From: an uncultured Gemmatimonadota bacterium
GTDB lineage: Bacteria > Gemmatimonadota > Gemmatimonadetes > Gemmatimonadales > Gemmatimonadaceae
Direction: 5' to 3'
DNA length: 7,833 nt
Assembly (NCBI GenBank): GCA_946479015.1
Contig: CAMLEQ010000164.1
Coordinates: 1-7,833 of the forward strand
Made by a program: the position numbers and the translations under genes. This document shows, one piece after another, positions 1 through 5,391 of the stretch. How positions within the stretch are numbered: position 1 is the first letter of the stretch; every line of letters begins with the position of its first letter. A model generated the notes under the pieces. It searched no databases and was not told the origin of the DNA. It saw only the letters and a list, made by a program, of their open reading frames with translations.

Positions 1-96
1 GGGGGGGGGGGGGGGGCGGGCCCCCCCCCCCCCTCGCTGCCTCTCCCGAGTCCCGATTCCCCAGTCCCGCGCCCCGCGCCCCCCGCCCCGCACCCC
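1..96. other. Low-complexity G/C intergenic stretch
   Basis: No gene is visible. It opens with 16 G, then C, GGG and 13 C, which could fold as a G:C hairpin. From 64 it continues into copies of a C-rich heptamer (see the repeat entries). It lies directly downstream of the minus-strand permease, so the G/C hairpin could act in termination, but there is no T-tract and the window edge cuts it. Long G/C homopolymers are also prone to assembly and sequencing errors. Confidence 0.5.
64..82 (+). repeat. Dispersed C-rich repeat, copy 1
   Basis: GTCCCGCGCCCCGCGCCCC is found here, just downstream of the permease stop, and again identically at 5465-5483; a shorter inverted copy is at 5282-5295. Part of this similarity may reflect extreme base composition. 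Confidence 0.5.
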
Positions 97-774
97 TCAC
101 TTCCACCGAAACATCCGCAACGCCAGCAGGAACGCCACCACCAGCCACGCGAGCACGATCCCCAGCTCCCCCGCCACGGCGCCGAGCCCCGCTCCCTGGA
201 GCATGTTCGACCGCAGCGCGTCGTTCACCGCCGTGAGCGGGAGCGCCTGGATGAACGGCTGCATCGCCTTCGGAAAGTTCGAGGACGAGAAGAACACCCC
301 CGAGAACACCCACATCGGGAGCATCACGAGGTTCATGAGCCCCGAGGCGCCCTCCATTGTGCGCGCGCGGGAGGCCACGAGCAGCCCGAGCGCGCCGAAG
401 CTCAGCGATGCCAGCAGGCAGATGAGCGCGAGCTGCGCGATCGAGCCGCGCAGCGGGACGCCGAACACGAGCGCGCCGAAGCCGAGGAGGGTCGCCACCT
501 CGAGGATGAGCATCGTCAGGCGCGAGAGGAGGAAGCTCGCCAGGTACTGCGCGCGCGACATGGGAGTGGCGACGAGGCGCTTGAGCAGCTTCTTCTTCCG
601 CGCGTCCACGATCGCGAAGCCGATCCCCCAGATCCCGCTCCCCATGAGGTTCATCCCGAGGAGCCCGGGGATCACGAAGTCGATGTAGCGCGAGCCGCGC
701 TCGCGCACCCGGCTCTCGGACACCGCCACGGGGTCGGTGCGCCCCGCCGCGCGCTGGAGCGCGGCGTCGGCCAC
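97..774 (-). CDS. C-terminal fragment of ABC-2 permease (225 aa from a possible GTG restart)
   Basis: This is the part of the broken permease after the stop, with all five C-terminal membrane helices of the ABC-2 domain and a short basic tail (RMFRWK). A GTG at 774-772, 45 nt after the end of the TAA codon, is the first plausible restart, but I see no ribosome binding site for it. If restart occurs, the two fragments could in principle assemble; otherwise this piece is silent. It shares its frame with the N-terminal fragment. Confidence 0.45.
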   Translation of the reverse strand: MADAALQRAAGRTDPVAVSESRVRERGSRYIDFVIPGLLGMNLMGSGIWGIGFAIVDARKKKLLKRLVATPMSRAQYLASFLLSRLTMLILEVATLLGFGALVFGVPLRGSIAQLALICLLASLSFGALGLLVASRARTMEGASGLMNLVMLPMWVFSGVFFSSSNFPKAMQPFIQALPLTAVNDALRSNMLQGAGLGAVAGELGIVLAWLVVAFLLALRMFRWK

Positions 775-816
775 GAGCCGCGCCGCGCGCGACTCCGGGC
801 GCGTGTCGTCGTACCG

Positions 817-1203
817 TTAGGTGACGCTCGACGCGCCGTGCGGCACGATCACGAGCGACACTTCCCCCGTGCGCAGCGCGCGCGCGGCGGCGCTGTCGTC
901 GAGCGCGCGCACGGCGAGCGTGGAGTCGTGCCCGAGCGCCTCGGCCACGGTGCGCGCGCCGGGGGCGGTGGAGAGCACGGCGATGTGCTGCACGTCCGCC
1001 GGCCGGTTGCGGAACGCCACCCCCAGCCCGGCGGCGAGCAGGATGGGGAAGACGAACACCCAGAACACCGCCTCCGGCTCGCGCAGGAACTCGCGGTAGC
1101 GCACGAGCGTGAGCTGCACCAGCGGGTGCTCGATCAGCCCACGGCGCGCCCGCGCGCGCGGCGCCTCGTCGTGCTCCCGCACGGGAGCGAGGGTCTCAGT
1201 CAT
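817..1203 (-). CDS. N-terminal fragment of ABC-2 permease (128 aa)
   Basis: This is the part of the broken permease before the TAA at 819-817. It holds a charged Arg-rich cytoplasmic N-terminus (about 1-40), one membrane segment (about 45-64) and most of the external domain. On its own it lacks the five-helix transport domain and should not form a channel. The start at 1203 is preferred over an in-frame start at 1239 because it has the ribosome binding site and because the longer form would add 12 unconserved-looking residues inside the ATPase gene. Confidence 0.55.
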   Translation of the reverse strand: MTETLAPVREHDEAPRARARRGLIEHPLVQLTLVRYREFLREPEAVFWVFVFPILLAAGLGVAFRNRPADVQHIAVLSTAPGARTVAEALGHDSTLAVRALDDSAAARALRTGEVSLVIVPHGASSVT

Positions 1204-2119
1204 CGCGCAGGTGCCTCCCGGTGAGCGACACGAACACATCCTCGAGCGACGCCGAGCGCGTGCGCAGCTCGCTCAGCTCGACCCGCTGCCGCGCGAGCTC
1301 GGCGAGCAGCGCCGGCACCGCGCGGTGCAGCTCCGCGACCTCCATCTCCCATCCCGCGCCCGTGGCCGCGGCGCGCAGCGCGCGCACGCCATCGATCGCG
1401 CGAATGGCATCGACATTCACCACCGCGCCCTCGGCCACGGAGAACTCCACGATGTGCTCGGCGCCGAGCGAGGCGATCAGCTCGCGCGGCGTGCCGAGCG
1501 CGATCACCTTGCCGTGGTCCATGATCGCGATCCGGTCGCACAGCCGCTCCGCCTCGTCCATGTAGTGCGTGGTGAGGAGGATCGTGCGCCCGTCGGCGCG
1601 GAAGCGCTCGATCAGCTCCCAGAGCTGCCGCCGCGCCTGCGGGTCGAGGCCGGTGGTGGGCTCGTCGAGGAAGAGCAGCTCCGGGTCGCCCACGAGCGCG
1701 CAGGCGAGCGCGAGGCGCTGCTTCTGTCCGCCGGAGAGCCCGCCCACGCGCGAGCGGCGCTTCTCGCCGAGCTGCACGAGCGCGATCACCTCGTCCACGT
1801 CGCGGCCGTGCCGATAGAAGGAGCGGAAGAGGCGCACCGTTTCCTCCACGGTGAGCTTCTCGGAGAACTGCGTCTCCTGGAGCTGGATCCCGAGGCGCTG
1901 GCGCAGCGCGTCGCCGTCGGATCTCCATCGCTGGCCGAGCACGAGCACGTCGCCACCGTCGGGCTCGGTGAGCCCCTCGCAGATCTCGATCGTGGTGGTC
2001 TTCCCCGCGCCGTTGGGGCCGAGCAGGCCGAAGCACGCGCCGGCGGGGACGTCGAGGTCGAGCGAGTCGACGGCGACGACGTCGGAGTAGCGCTTGGTGA
2101 GGGCGCGGAGGGTGATCAT
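1196..2119 (-). CDS. ABC exporter ATP-binding protein (DrrA/CcmA-like)
   Basis: Cytoplasmic ATPase that powers the ABC-2 permease encoded next to it; the family exports drugs, lipids or polysaccharide and the substrate cannot be read from sequence. All nucleotide-binding motifs are present in its 307 residues: Walker A GPNGAGKT at 34-41, Q-loop around Gln79-Gln81, signature LSGGQ at 128-132, Walker B LLFLDEP at 148-154, D-loop GLDP at 157-160, and switch His185. Residues from about 210 to the end form the C-terminal extension (DUF4162-like) typical of DrrA-type exporters, ending in the common L-E-D-V-F motif near 292-296. Start ATG at 2119 fits the family N-terminus (MITLRALTKRYS). No Shine-Dalgarno sequence is seen; the leader is almost pure C. 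It overlaps the permease start by 8 nt, so the pair is one operon. The protein looks intact although its partner is broken. Confidence 0.95.
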   Translation of the reverse strand: MITLRALTKRYSDVVAVDSLDLDVPAGACFGLLGPNGAGKTTTIEICEGLTEPDGGDVLVLGQRWRSDGDALRQRLGIQLQETQFSEKLTVEETVRLFRSFYRHGRDVDEVIALVQLGEKRRSRVGGLSGGQKQRLALACALVGDPELLFLDEPTTGLDPQARRQLWELIERFRADGRTILLTTHYMDEAERLCDRIAIMDHGKVIALGTPRELIASLGAEHIVEFSVAEGAVVNVDAIRAIDGVRALRAAATGAGWEMEVAELHRAVPALLAELARQRVELSELRTRSASLEDVFVSLTGRHLRDD

Positions 2120-2124
2120 GGCTC

Positions 2125-2189
2125 GGGGCTGGGGGGCGGGGGCCGGGGGTCAGGGGGGAATATACGGGGTGAGGGGAGAGGGAAGGGGG
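2125..2189 (+). other. Two tandem G-quadruplex-prone G-runs upstream of the ABC operon
   Basis: The plus strand has G-runs of 4, 6, 5, 5 and 6 at 2125-2158, then, after a short A/T-rich gap, runs of 4, 4, 3 and 5 at 2166-2189. Both meet the usual four-run quadruplex pattern. They lie in the 5' leader and promoter region of the minus-strand exporter operon, where the G-rich strand is the template and the mRNA leader would be C-rich. Folding is inferred from pattern only. Confidence 0.5.
2159..2164 (-). promoter_or_regulatory. Possible -10 element for the ABC exporter operon
   Basis: Read on the minus strand this is TATATT, 5 of 6 matches to TATAAT, standing out in G/C-pure surroundings 40 nt before the ATPase start codon. 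No convincing -35 is seen 16-18 nt further upstream, so this is a weak call. Confidence 0.3.
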
Positions 2190-2211
2190 CTGTCCGCCGG
2201 GGCGCTGTCCA

Positions 2212-2227
2212 CTAGCAGGCTGCTGAA
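2212..2227 (+). repeat. Left terminal inverted repeat of the element relic
   Basis: Sixteen bases beginning CTAG. It pairs with 3204-3219 at 15 of 16 positions. The inner sequence continues into the transposase fragment frame, so here the 3' end of the element lies only about 35 nt beyond the last recognisable transposase codon. Confidence 0.6.
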
Positions 2228-2383
2228 GAAACTCTGAATCGTGAGTGCATCCTGGTGGAAGCGGAGCGGGTGGTCGGCCGGGATCCGCTGCTCGAGATCG
2301 ACGTAGCTGAACATCGTGGCCTGTCCCGTCTCCGTGCCGCGGCTGCGAGGACTCCCGGTGGAAGGTGGCGACACGGTAGTCAT

Positions 2384-2590
2384 CGCGCGCCCCTCACACC
2401 ATCCCACGTCCAAGCGAGCACCTCGCTGTCACCGAGGCGAGGCACTGGCCCCCGCTGGCGTGGGCGCGCTCCGTGCAGCACGCCCCCCGGGCGTCCTCGC
2501 TCGGGCCACACCGGCACTCGTCCCGTGCAGATGGCCTCGCTTGGCGCGAACGCGTCACATCAACCCACCCCGGGCGGTGAGGGAGGCAGC
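2384..2590. other. Non-coding stretch between transposase remnant and ridA
   Basis: I see no gene, RNA or clear promoter here. It should contain the 5' region of the element and the ridA promoter. It contains short local inversions such as GCGAGCACCTCGC near 2413-2425. I looked for integron attC core sites (RYYYAAC ... GTTRRRY), because RidA and GNAT genes are common cassette cargo, and found no matched pair. Confidence 0.4.
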
Positions 2591-3022
2591 ATGCCTGTGC
2601 AGAAGGAGGCACGGAATCTCGGGATGCCGTGGGAAGCATCGTACGGGTACGCCCAAGCTGTGAGAGTAGGCGACACCATCTGGGTATCCGGCCAGCTATC
2701 CCACGATGACGACGGGAACATGGTCGGCGCGGCTCCGGTCGATGGCGAGGGCCACATCCTCGACCACGGCAACATGCGCATCCAGATGGCCCAGAGCTAT
2801 GCGAACGCCAAGAAGGTGCTCGCCCAGTACGGCGCCACGTTGGACAACGTGGTCGAGGAAGTGCTCTACGTGACCAACATGGATGCGGCCTTCGCGGCGG
2901 CGGGCGCGGTCCGGGCGGAAGCGTACGGCGGGCGCCCGGTCGTGGCGAGCACGATCCTCGTCACGCCGCGCCTCGCGTTCCCGAGTCAGCTGATCGAGAT
3001 CAAGATGATCGCGAGGACCTGA
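2591..3022 (+). CDS. RidA/YjgF/YER057c/UK114 (Rid) family protein
   Basis: Small cytoplasmic protein of 143 aa, close to the 120-140 usual for Rid proteins, which are homotrimers. Classical RidA hydrolyses reactive enamine/imine intermediates from PLP enzymes. Family features in order are VGDTIWVSGQL (27-37), the helix AQSYANAKKVLAQYG (67-81), VVEEVLYVTNM (87-97) and the C-terminal strand QLIEIKMIA (133-141) with the conserved Glu. The catalytic Arg of classical RidA (Arg105 in E. coli, in A-R-S-C-V-E-V) is not seen: the matching segment is V-V-A-S-T-I-L-V. This puts it in one of the other Rid subgroups, whose activity is unsure. Start: ATG 2591 with GGGAGG 4 nt upstream; upstream in-frame codons do not resemble the family. 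It uses codons rare in its neighbours (AGA, GTA, CTA, AAT), consistent with transfer, and lies between the inverted repeats of a decayed element. Confidence 0.9.
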   Translation: MPVQKEARNLGMPWEASYGYAQAVRVGDTIWVSGQLSHDDDGNMVGAAPVDGEGHILDHGNMRIQMAQSYANAKKVLAQYGATLDNVVEEVLYVTNMDAAFAAAGAVRAEAYGGRPVVASTILVTPRLAFPSQLIEIKMIART

Positions 3023-3168
3023 CGGCGTGACGGCGAACCGCGTACTGGAGGCGGGCGCCGGCGATCGCCCGCCGCGAGTGGAAGTCGAAGTCGTCGGTGC
3101 GGAGTCCCACCACCTGGCAGCCCAACCGTCTCGAAGGCATGGGTGACGAGGAGCTTGCATGCCGTGTC
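3020..3168 (-). pseudogene. GNAT N-acetyltransferase remnant, frameshifted and truncated
   Basis: On the minus strand one frame reads D-T-A-C-K-L-L-V-T-H-A-F-E-T-V-G (about 3168-3122), and a second frame continues L-G-C-Q-V-V-G-L-R-T-D-D-F-D-F-H-S-R-R-A-I-A-G-A (about 3130-3050) and on to V-R-R-H. Joined, this matches the C-terminal part of RimJ/RimL-type acetyltransferases (HAFE-x-LGC-x-V-x-L-x-TD...SR-x-AI-x-x-x-GA...RRH). A one-base shift near 3120-3130 separates the two frames. The N-terminal half, including the acetyl-CoA loop, is absent; upstream sequence runs straight into the inverted repeat at 3204-3219. It is not functional. The assignment rests on motif spacing. Confidence 0.55.
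3050..3073 (+). terminator. Possible hairpin terminator after ridA
   Basis: GGCGGGCG (3050-3057) pairs perfectly with CGCCCGCC (3066-3073) across an 8-nt loop, 28 nt after the ridA stop. There is no T-tract. The same bases also form part of the GNAT remnant on the other strand, so the pairing may be incidental. Confidence 0.3.
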
Positions 3169-3203
3169 GGCGTGGCTCCGCCCACGGCAGCATGCGCCCC
3201 GCT

Positions 3204-3219
3204 TTCAGCAGCCTGCCAG
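3204..3219 (-). repeat. Right terminal inverted repeat of the element relic
   Basis: The reverse complement is CTGGCAGGCTGCTGAA, matching the left end except that the CTAG tip is CTGG. It sits about 35 nt beyond the upstream end of the GNAT remnant and 80 nt from the lipoprotein stop codon. Confidence 0.55.
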
Positions 3220-3298
3220 CCCCCCGGTCCGCTGGGGCCCTGCTCACTGGCCGCGGGCCCGCCGGACCTCCGGTCCCTCGAATCCCCCGAGCCCCGCA

Positions 3299-3664
3299 TC
3301 ACCGGACGATCTGCAGGCCGACCGTATCGCCGGGGGAGACGACGATGGTCTCGGTGACGGGGGAGGCGCTGGTGGGGTCGTCGGGGCGGGCGAGGAAGCG
3401 GAGGGTGACGGCGGGGAAGACCAACGAGCGAGGGATGCGGAGGAGCGTGGTGCGCAGCGGGTCGGCGCGTCCCATGCGCAGCTGGCTCGAGCCGTCCAGC
3501 ACGTAGAGGGTGAAGCTCTGCGGCATGGTGTTCTCCACGCGCACGTAGCTCTCCGGCTGGGTGACGGGCGCGCTCCGCGCTCCGGGGTGTCGCGTGCACG
3601 CGGCGGCGGTGGTGAGGGCGAGGAGCGGCACGAGACGCGAGGCGAGCGCGCGGACGGGCGGCAT
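3299..3664 (-). CDS. Putative small lipoprotein of unknown function
   Basis: I do not recognise a characterised family. The 121-aa product has a short basic N-terminus (MPPVRALASR), a hydrophobic segment at about 11-22 and Cys23, looking like a lipoprotein signal; the residues before Cys are A-A-A rather than the usual L-x-x, so plain secretion is possible. The mature part is predicted to be beta-rich: Y-V-R-V-E-N near 40-45, F-T-L-Y-V-L at 51-56, L-R-M-G at 62-65, and a closing D-T-V-G-L-Q-I-V strand. The V-E-N...Y-V-L...L-G layout recalls small envelope proteins I associate with Gemmatimonadota. The start at 3664 is chosen over an in-frame ATG at 3679 because GGAGG lies 8 nt upstream of it and overlaps the codons following 3679. 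It converges with ridA and diverges from the POT transporter gene. Confidence 0.72.
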   Translation of the reverse strand: MPPVRALASRLVPLLALTTAAACTRHPGARSAPVTQPESYVRVENTMPQSFTLYVLDGSSQLRMGRADPLRTTLLRIPRSLVFPAVTLRFLARPDDPTSASPVTETIVVSPGDTVGLQIVR

Positions 3665-3875
3665 GTTCCGAACCTCCATTGGAGAGAGCTGTCATCGCGG
3701 GTGAGCTGCACGTCACTCCGCCGGATCGTTCGCAAGGAGCGCGCTCGGCAGGGGGCGCGGTTGCCATGCTCCCGCTCGCGTGGCATCCTCCTACGAATCC
3801 CACCTGGCCTCATTTCCTCTCGAGATCCGTGATGACCACCTTCCAGTCCACGCCCGCAGGGGCGCGAGCCGACTC
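3665..3875. promoter_or_regulatory. Divergent intergenic region between lipoprotein and transporter genes
   Basis: It must hold promoters for both genes. On the plus strand TTGCCA at 3761-3766 is a fair -35, but the matching -10 (CATCCT at 3784-3789) is poor. On the minus strand only the GGAGG ribosome site of the lipoprotein gene is clear. I see no operator-like inverted repeat. Confidence 0.3.
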
Positions 3876-5270
3876 GTGAGCGCGATTCCCCGACTCGCCA
3901 CCGCCGCCGACCGTCCGCCGAGCCTCGATGACCGCGCGCTGTTCGGTCATCCGAGAGGGCTCGGGCTCCTCTTCGCCACCGAGATGTGGGAGCGCTTCTC
4001 GTACTACGGGATGCGCGCGCTGCTCATCCTCTACCTGGTGAACGCGCTCGGCTGGAGCACCGCGCGCGCGGCGAACCTGTACGGCACGTACACGGGGCTC
4101 GTCTACTTCACGCCGCTCATCGGCGGGTGGCTCGCCGACCGGTTCATCGGCACGCGGCGCTCGCTCGTGCTCGGCGGGGTGATCATCGCCCTCGGCCACT
4201 TCGCGCTCGCGGTGCCGGGGATGACGATGTTCTACATCGGGCTCGCGCTCGTGGTGATCGGCACCGGCTTCTTCAAGCCGAACGTGTCGACGATGGTGGG
4301 GCAGATCTACCGCGAGGGGGACGCGCGGCGCGATGCGGGGTTCACGATCTTCTACATGGGGATCAACCTGGGCGCGTTCCTGGGGCCGATCATCTGCGGC
4401 TACCTCGCGCAGACGCCCGGCTACGGCTGGCACTGGGGATTCGGCGCCGCCGGAGTGGGGATGCTGCTCGGGCTCGCGGTGTACCTCGCGCTGCGCGAGA
4501 AGTACCTGCCCGGCGTGGGGCTGGGGCGTCCTCGGAGCGCGAGCGGCGCTGGCGGCGCGCACGCGCCGCGCCCCGTGCGCGCGGTGAAGGCGGAGCACGA
4601 GAGTGGCGAGAGCGCGGGAAAGGACGACGCGAAGCGGGTGCTCGCGCTCCTCATCGTGGCGCTGTTCGTGGTGTGCTTCTGGGCGGGATACGATCAGGCG
4701 GGGAGCTCGATGAACCTGTTCGCCGACAAGCACACGCGGCTCTCGCTCGGGAGCTTCACGTTGCGCTCGAGCTGGCTGCAGTCGGTGCCGCCGATGTTCG
4801 TGCTGCTGTTCGCGCCGGTGTTCGCCGCGCTGTGGGGGGTGCTGCGGCGGCGCGGGCTCGAGCCGAGCACGCCGCGCAAGATGGCGTTCGGGCTCATCCT
4901 GCTCGGCGCGGGGTTCGCGGTGCTGGCGGTGGGGGCTCGGCAGGCGGATGCGGGGGTGCTCGTGAGCCCGCTCTGGCTGGTGGGCGCGTACCTGCTGCAC
5001 GTGTGGGGGGAGCTGTGCCTGTCGCCGGTGGGGCTCTCGTACGTGACGAAGGTGGCGCCGGTGCGCTTCGCGTCGCTGCTCATGGGAGTGTGGTTCGTCG
5101 CGAACGGCGCGGCCGACAAGATCGGCGGCATGGTGGCGGCGCTGATGGACCGGATGCCGTCGCTGGCGAGCTTCTTCAGCATCTTCCTCGTGAGCTCGTG
5201 CGTGGCGGGGGTGGTGATGCTGCTGCTGGTGCCGCTGCTCCGGAAGCTGACGCGGGGGGCGGCGGAGTGA
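3876..5270 (+). CDS. POT/PTR2-family proton-dependent oligopeptide transporter (MFS)
   Basis: Inner-membrane proton symporter for di- and tripeptides or related substrates, with about 12-14 hydrophobic segments over 464 aa, a usual length. Family marks, numbered from the GTG at 3876, are EMWERFSYYG at 36-45 (the E-x-x-E-R-F-x-Y-Y-G proton-coupling motif), GGWLADRFIGTRRS just after TM2 (MFS motif A), GTGFFKPNVST at 129-139 and FTIFYMGINLGAF at 156-168 (PTR2 signatures). There is a charged, low-complexity central loop at about 212-252 between the two halves, and HVWGELCLSPVGLSYVTKVAP in the C-terminal half. In the segment FWAGYDQAGSS (268-278) an Asp sits where many relatives have Glu before Gln. 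Start: GTG 3876 gives a normal short N-terminus; an in-frame GTG at 3780 would add 32 unconserved residues. Neither has a strong ribosome site. Confidence 0.93.
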   Translation: MSAIPRLATAADRPPSLDDRALFGHPRGLGLLFATEMWERFSYYGMRALLILYLVNALGWSTARAANLYGTYTGLVYFTPLIGGWLADRFIGTRRSLVLGGVIIALGHFALAVPGMTMFYIGLALVVIGTGFFKPNVSTMVGQIYREGDARRDAGFTIFYMGINLGAFLGPIICGYLAQTPGYGWHWGFGAAGVGMLLGLAVYLALREKYLPGVGLGRPRSASGAGGAHAPRPVRAVKAEHESGESAGKDDAKRVLALLIVALFVVCFWAGYDQAGSSMNLFADKHTRLSLGSFTLRSSWLQSVPPMFVLLFAPVFAALWGVLRRRGLEPSTPRKMAFGLILLGAGFAVLAVGARQADAGVLVSPLWLVGAYLLHVWGELCLSPVGLSYVTKVAPVRFASLLMGVWFVANGAADKIGGMVAALMDRMPSLASFFSIFLVSSCVAGVVMLLLVPLLRKLTRGAAE

Positions 5271-5281
5271 GGTAGCGGGCT

Positions 5282-5295
5282 GCGGGGCGCGGGAC
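5282..5295 (-). repeat. Dispersed C-rich repeat, copy 2 (inverted)
   Basis: The reverse complement is GTCCCGCGCCCCGC, identical over 14 nt to the copies starting at 64 and 5465. It lies between the transporter stop codon and its hairpin. Confidence 0.5.
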
Positions 5296-5325
5296 GCGGC
5301 GCGCGGCGTCGGCGTTCGACACTCG

Positions 5326-5357
5326 GGGGGCCTACCGCCACGTGGCGGTGGGCCCCC
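5326..5357 (+). terminator. Strong hairpin, likely terminator of the POT transporter gene
   Basis: GGGGGCCTACCGCCAC (5326-5341) is followed directly by its pairing partner (5342-5357). This gives 16 consecutive pairs with one G-U and a tight central turn (ACGT). It begins 55 nt after the transporter stop. No T-run follows, so it may be an intrinsic-like terminator of the kind common in high-GC genomes or an mRNA-stabilising end. It also insulates the downstream regulator promoter. Confidence 0.65.
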
Positions 5358-5363
5358 GTGCGC

Positions 5364-5391
5364 TTGTCCCATCGTGGAGTTCGGATATTTT
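5364..5391 (+). promoter_or_regulatory. Candidate promoter of the GntR-aldehyde dehydrogenase operon
   Basis: TTGTCC (5364-5369) as -35 and TATTTT (5386-5391) as -10, separated by 16 nt. Transcription would begin near 5398, giving a leader of roughly 15-20 nt before the ATG at 5415. The -10 sits inside the inverted repeat described next, as expected for repression by blocking RNA polymerase. Confidence 0.45.

Larger units (their letters stand above)
97..1203 (-). pseudogene. ABC-2 type exporter permease, interrupted by one in-frame stop codon
   Basis: Membrane subunit of an ABC-2 (DrrB-like) exporter, partner of the ATPase encoded just upstream. Read through its stop it is 368 codons, a normal length for the family. 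Start: ATG at 1203-1201, with GGAGG 10 nt upstream; it overlaps the ATPase stop (ATGACTGA), suggesting translational coupling. Visible parts are a cytoplasmic N-terminus, TM1 at about 45-64, an external domain, then five hydrophobic segments at about 174-198, 229-249, 256-277, 288-308 and 345-363. This is the usual 1+5 layout. Codon 129 is TAA (819-817); the same frame continues on both sides without a shift. The context V-T-[stop]-R-Y-D-D-T-R-P-E suggests a Tyr codon (TAT/TAC) changed by one base. This could be a true recent pseudogene, a sequencing error, or two separately translated halves. Confidence 0.82.
2150..2383 (-). pseudogene. Transposase N-terminal fragment (IS5/IS1182-like), internally deleted
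   Basis: From ATG at 2383 the frame gives an unremarkable leader and then, at residues 24-41, the stretch MFSYVDLEQRIPADHPLR. This matches the N-terminal motif (M-F-S-Y-...-R-x-P-x-D-H-P-L-R) of IS5/IS1182-group transposases. Similarity stops at Arg41 (2261). The next 17 or so codons run through the terminal inverted repeat and the frame ends by chance at 2150 in G-rich intergenic DNA. A full transposase of this type has over 400 residues, including the DDE catalytic domain; all of that is missing. The simplest reading is an internal deletion joining codon 41 to the 3' end of the element. The family call rests on one motif and is my recollection, not a search. Confidence 0.7.
2212..3219. mobile_element. 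Decayed insertion element bounded by 16-bp inverted repeats and containing ridA
   Basis: The ends are CTAGCAGGCTGCTGAA at 2212-2227 and its inverted partner at 3204-3219, differing at one base. This end sequence resembles those of IS5/IS1182-type elements, many of which target CTAG; that is recalled, not searched. Inside, in order, are a transposase N-terminus reading outward to the left end (2383 down), about 200 nt without a gene, an intact RidA-family gene (2591-3022, plus), and a GNAT acetyltransferase remnant (minus). The transposase middle and end are missing, so the element could not move by itself. No target duplication is obvious. Alternatively the two ends come from separate insertions and ridA is merely trapped between them. 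Confidence 0.45.

Noticed and set aside
1109..2215. Long plus-strand open frame of 368 codons antisense to the ABC ATPase gene
   Set aside because: It is a GC-bias shadow of the intact ATPase on the other strand; the product is an Arg/Glu/Ala/His-rich sequence with no domain pattern.
2255..2590. Extended N-terminus of the RidA protein starting at 2255
   Set aside because: The upstream codons run antisense through the transposase fragment and non-coding DNA and do not look like the Rid family; ATG 2591 has a good ribosome site and the expected N-terminus.
3111..3126. GCCCAAC (3120-3126), resembling an integron attC R'' core site near RidA and GNAT genes
   Set aside because: No partner GTTRRRY core at a suitable distance and no attC-like secondary structure was found, so a gene-cassette reading is not supported.
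3264..3276. GGACC-TCC-GGTCC hairpin as a terminator for the lipoprotein gene
   Set aside because: It has only five pairs and no T-tract, and other equally short pairings exist in this GC-rich stretch.
3810..5372. 520-codon minus-strand frame and the 429-codon plus-strand frame (3986-5275) over the POT transporter
   Set aside because: Both are shadows; only the frame ending at 5270 has POT motifs and membrane segments.
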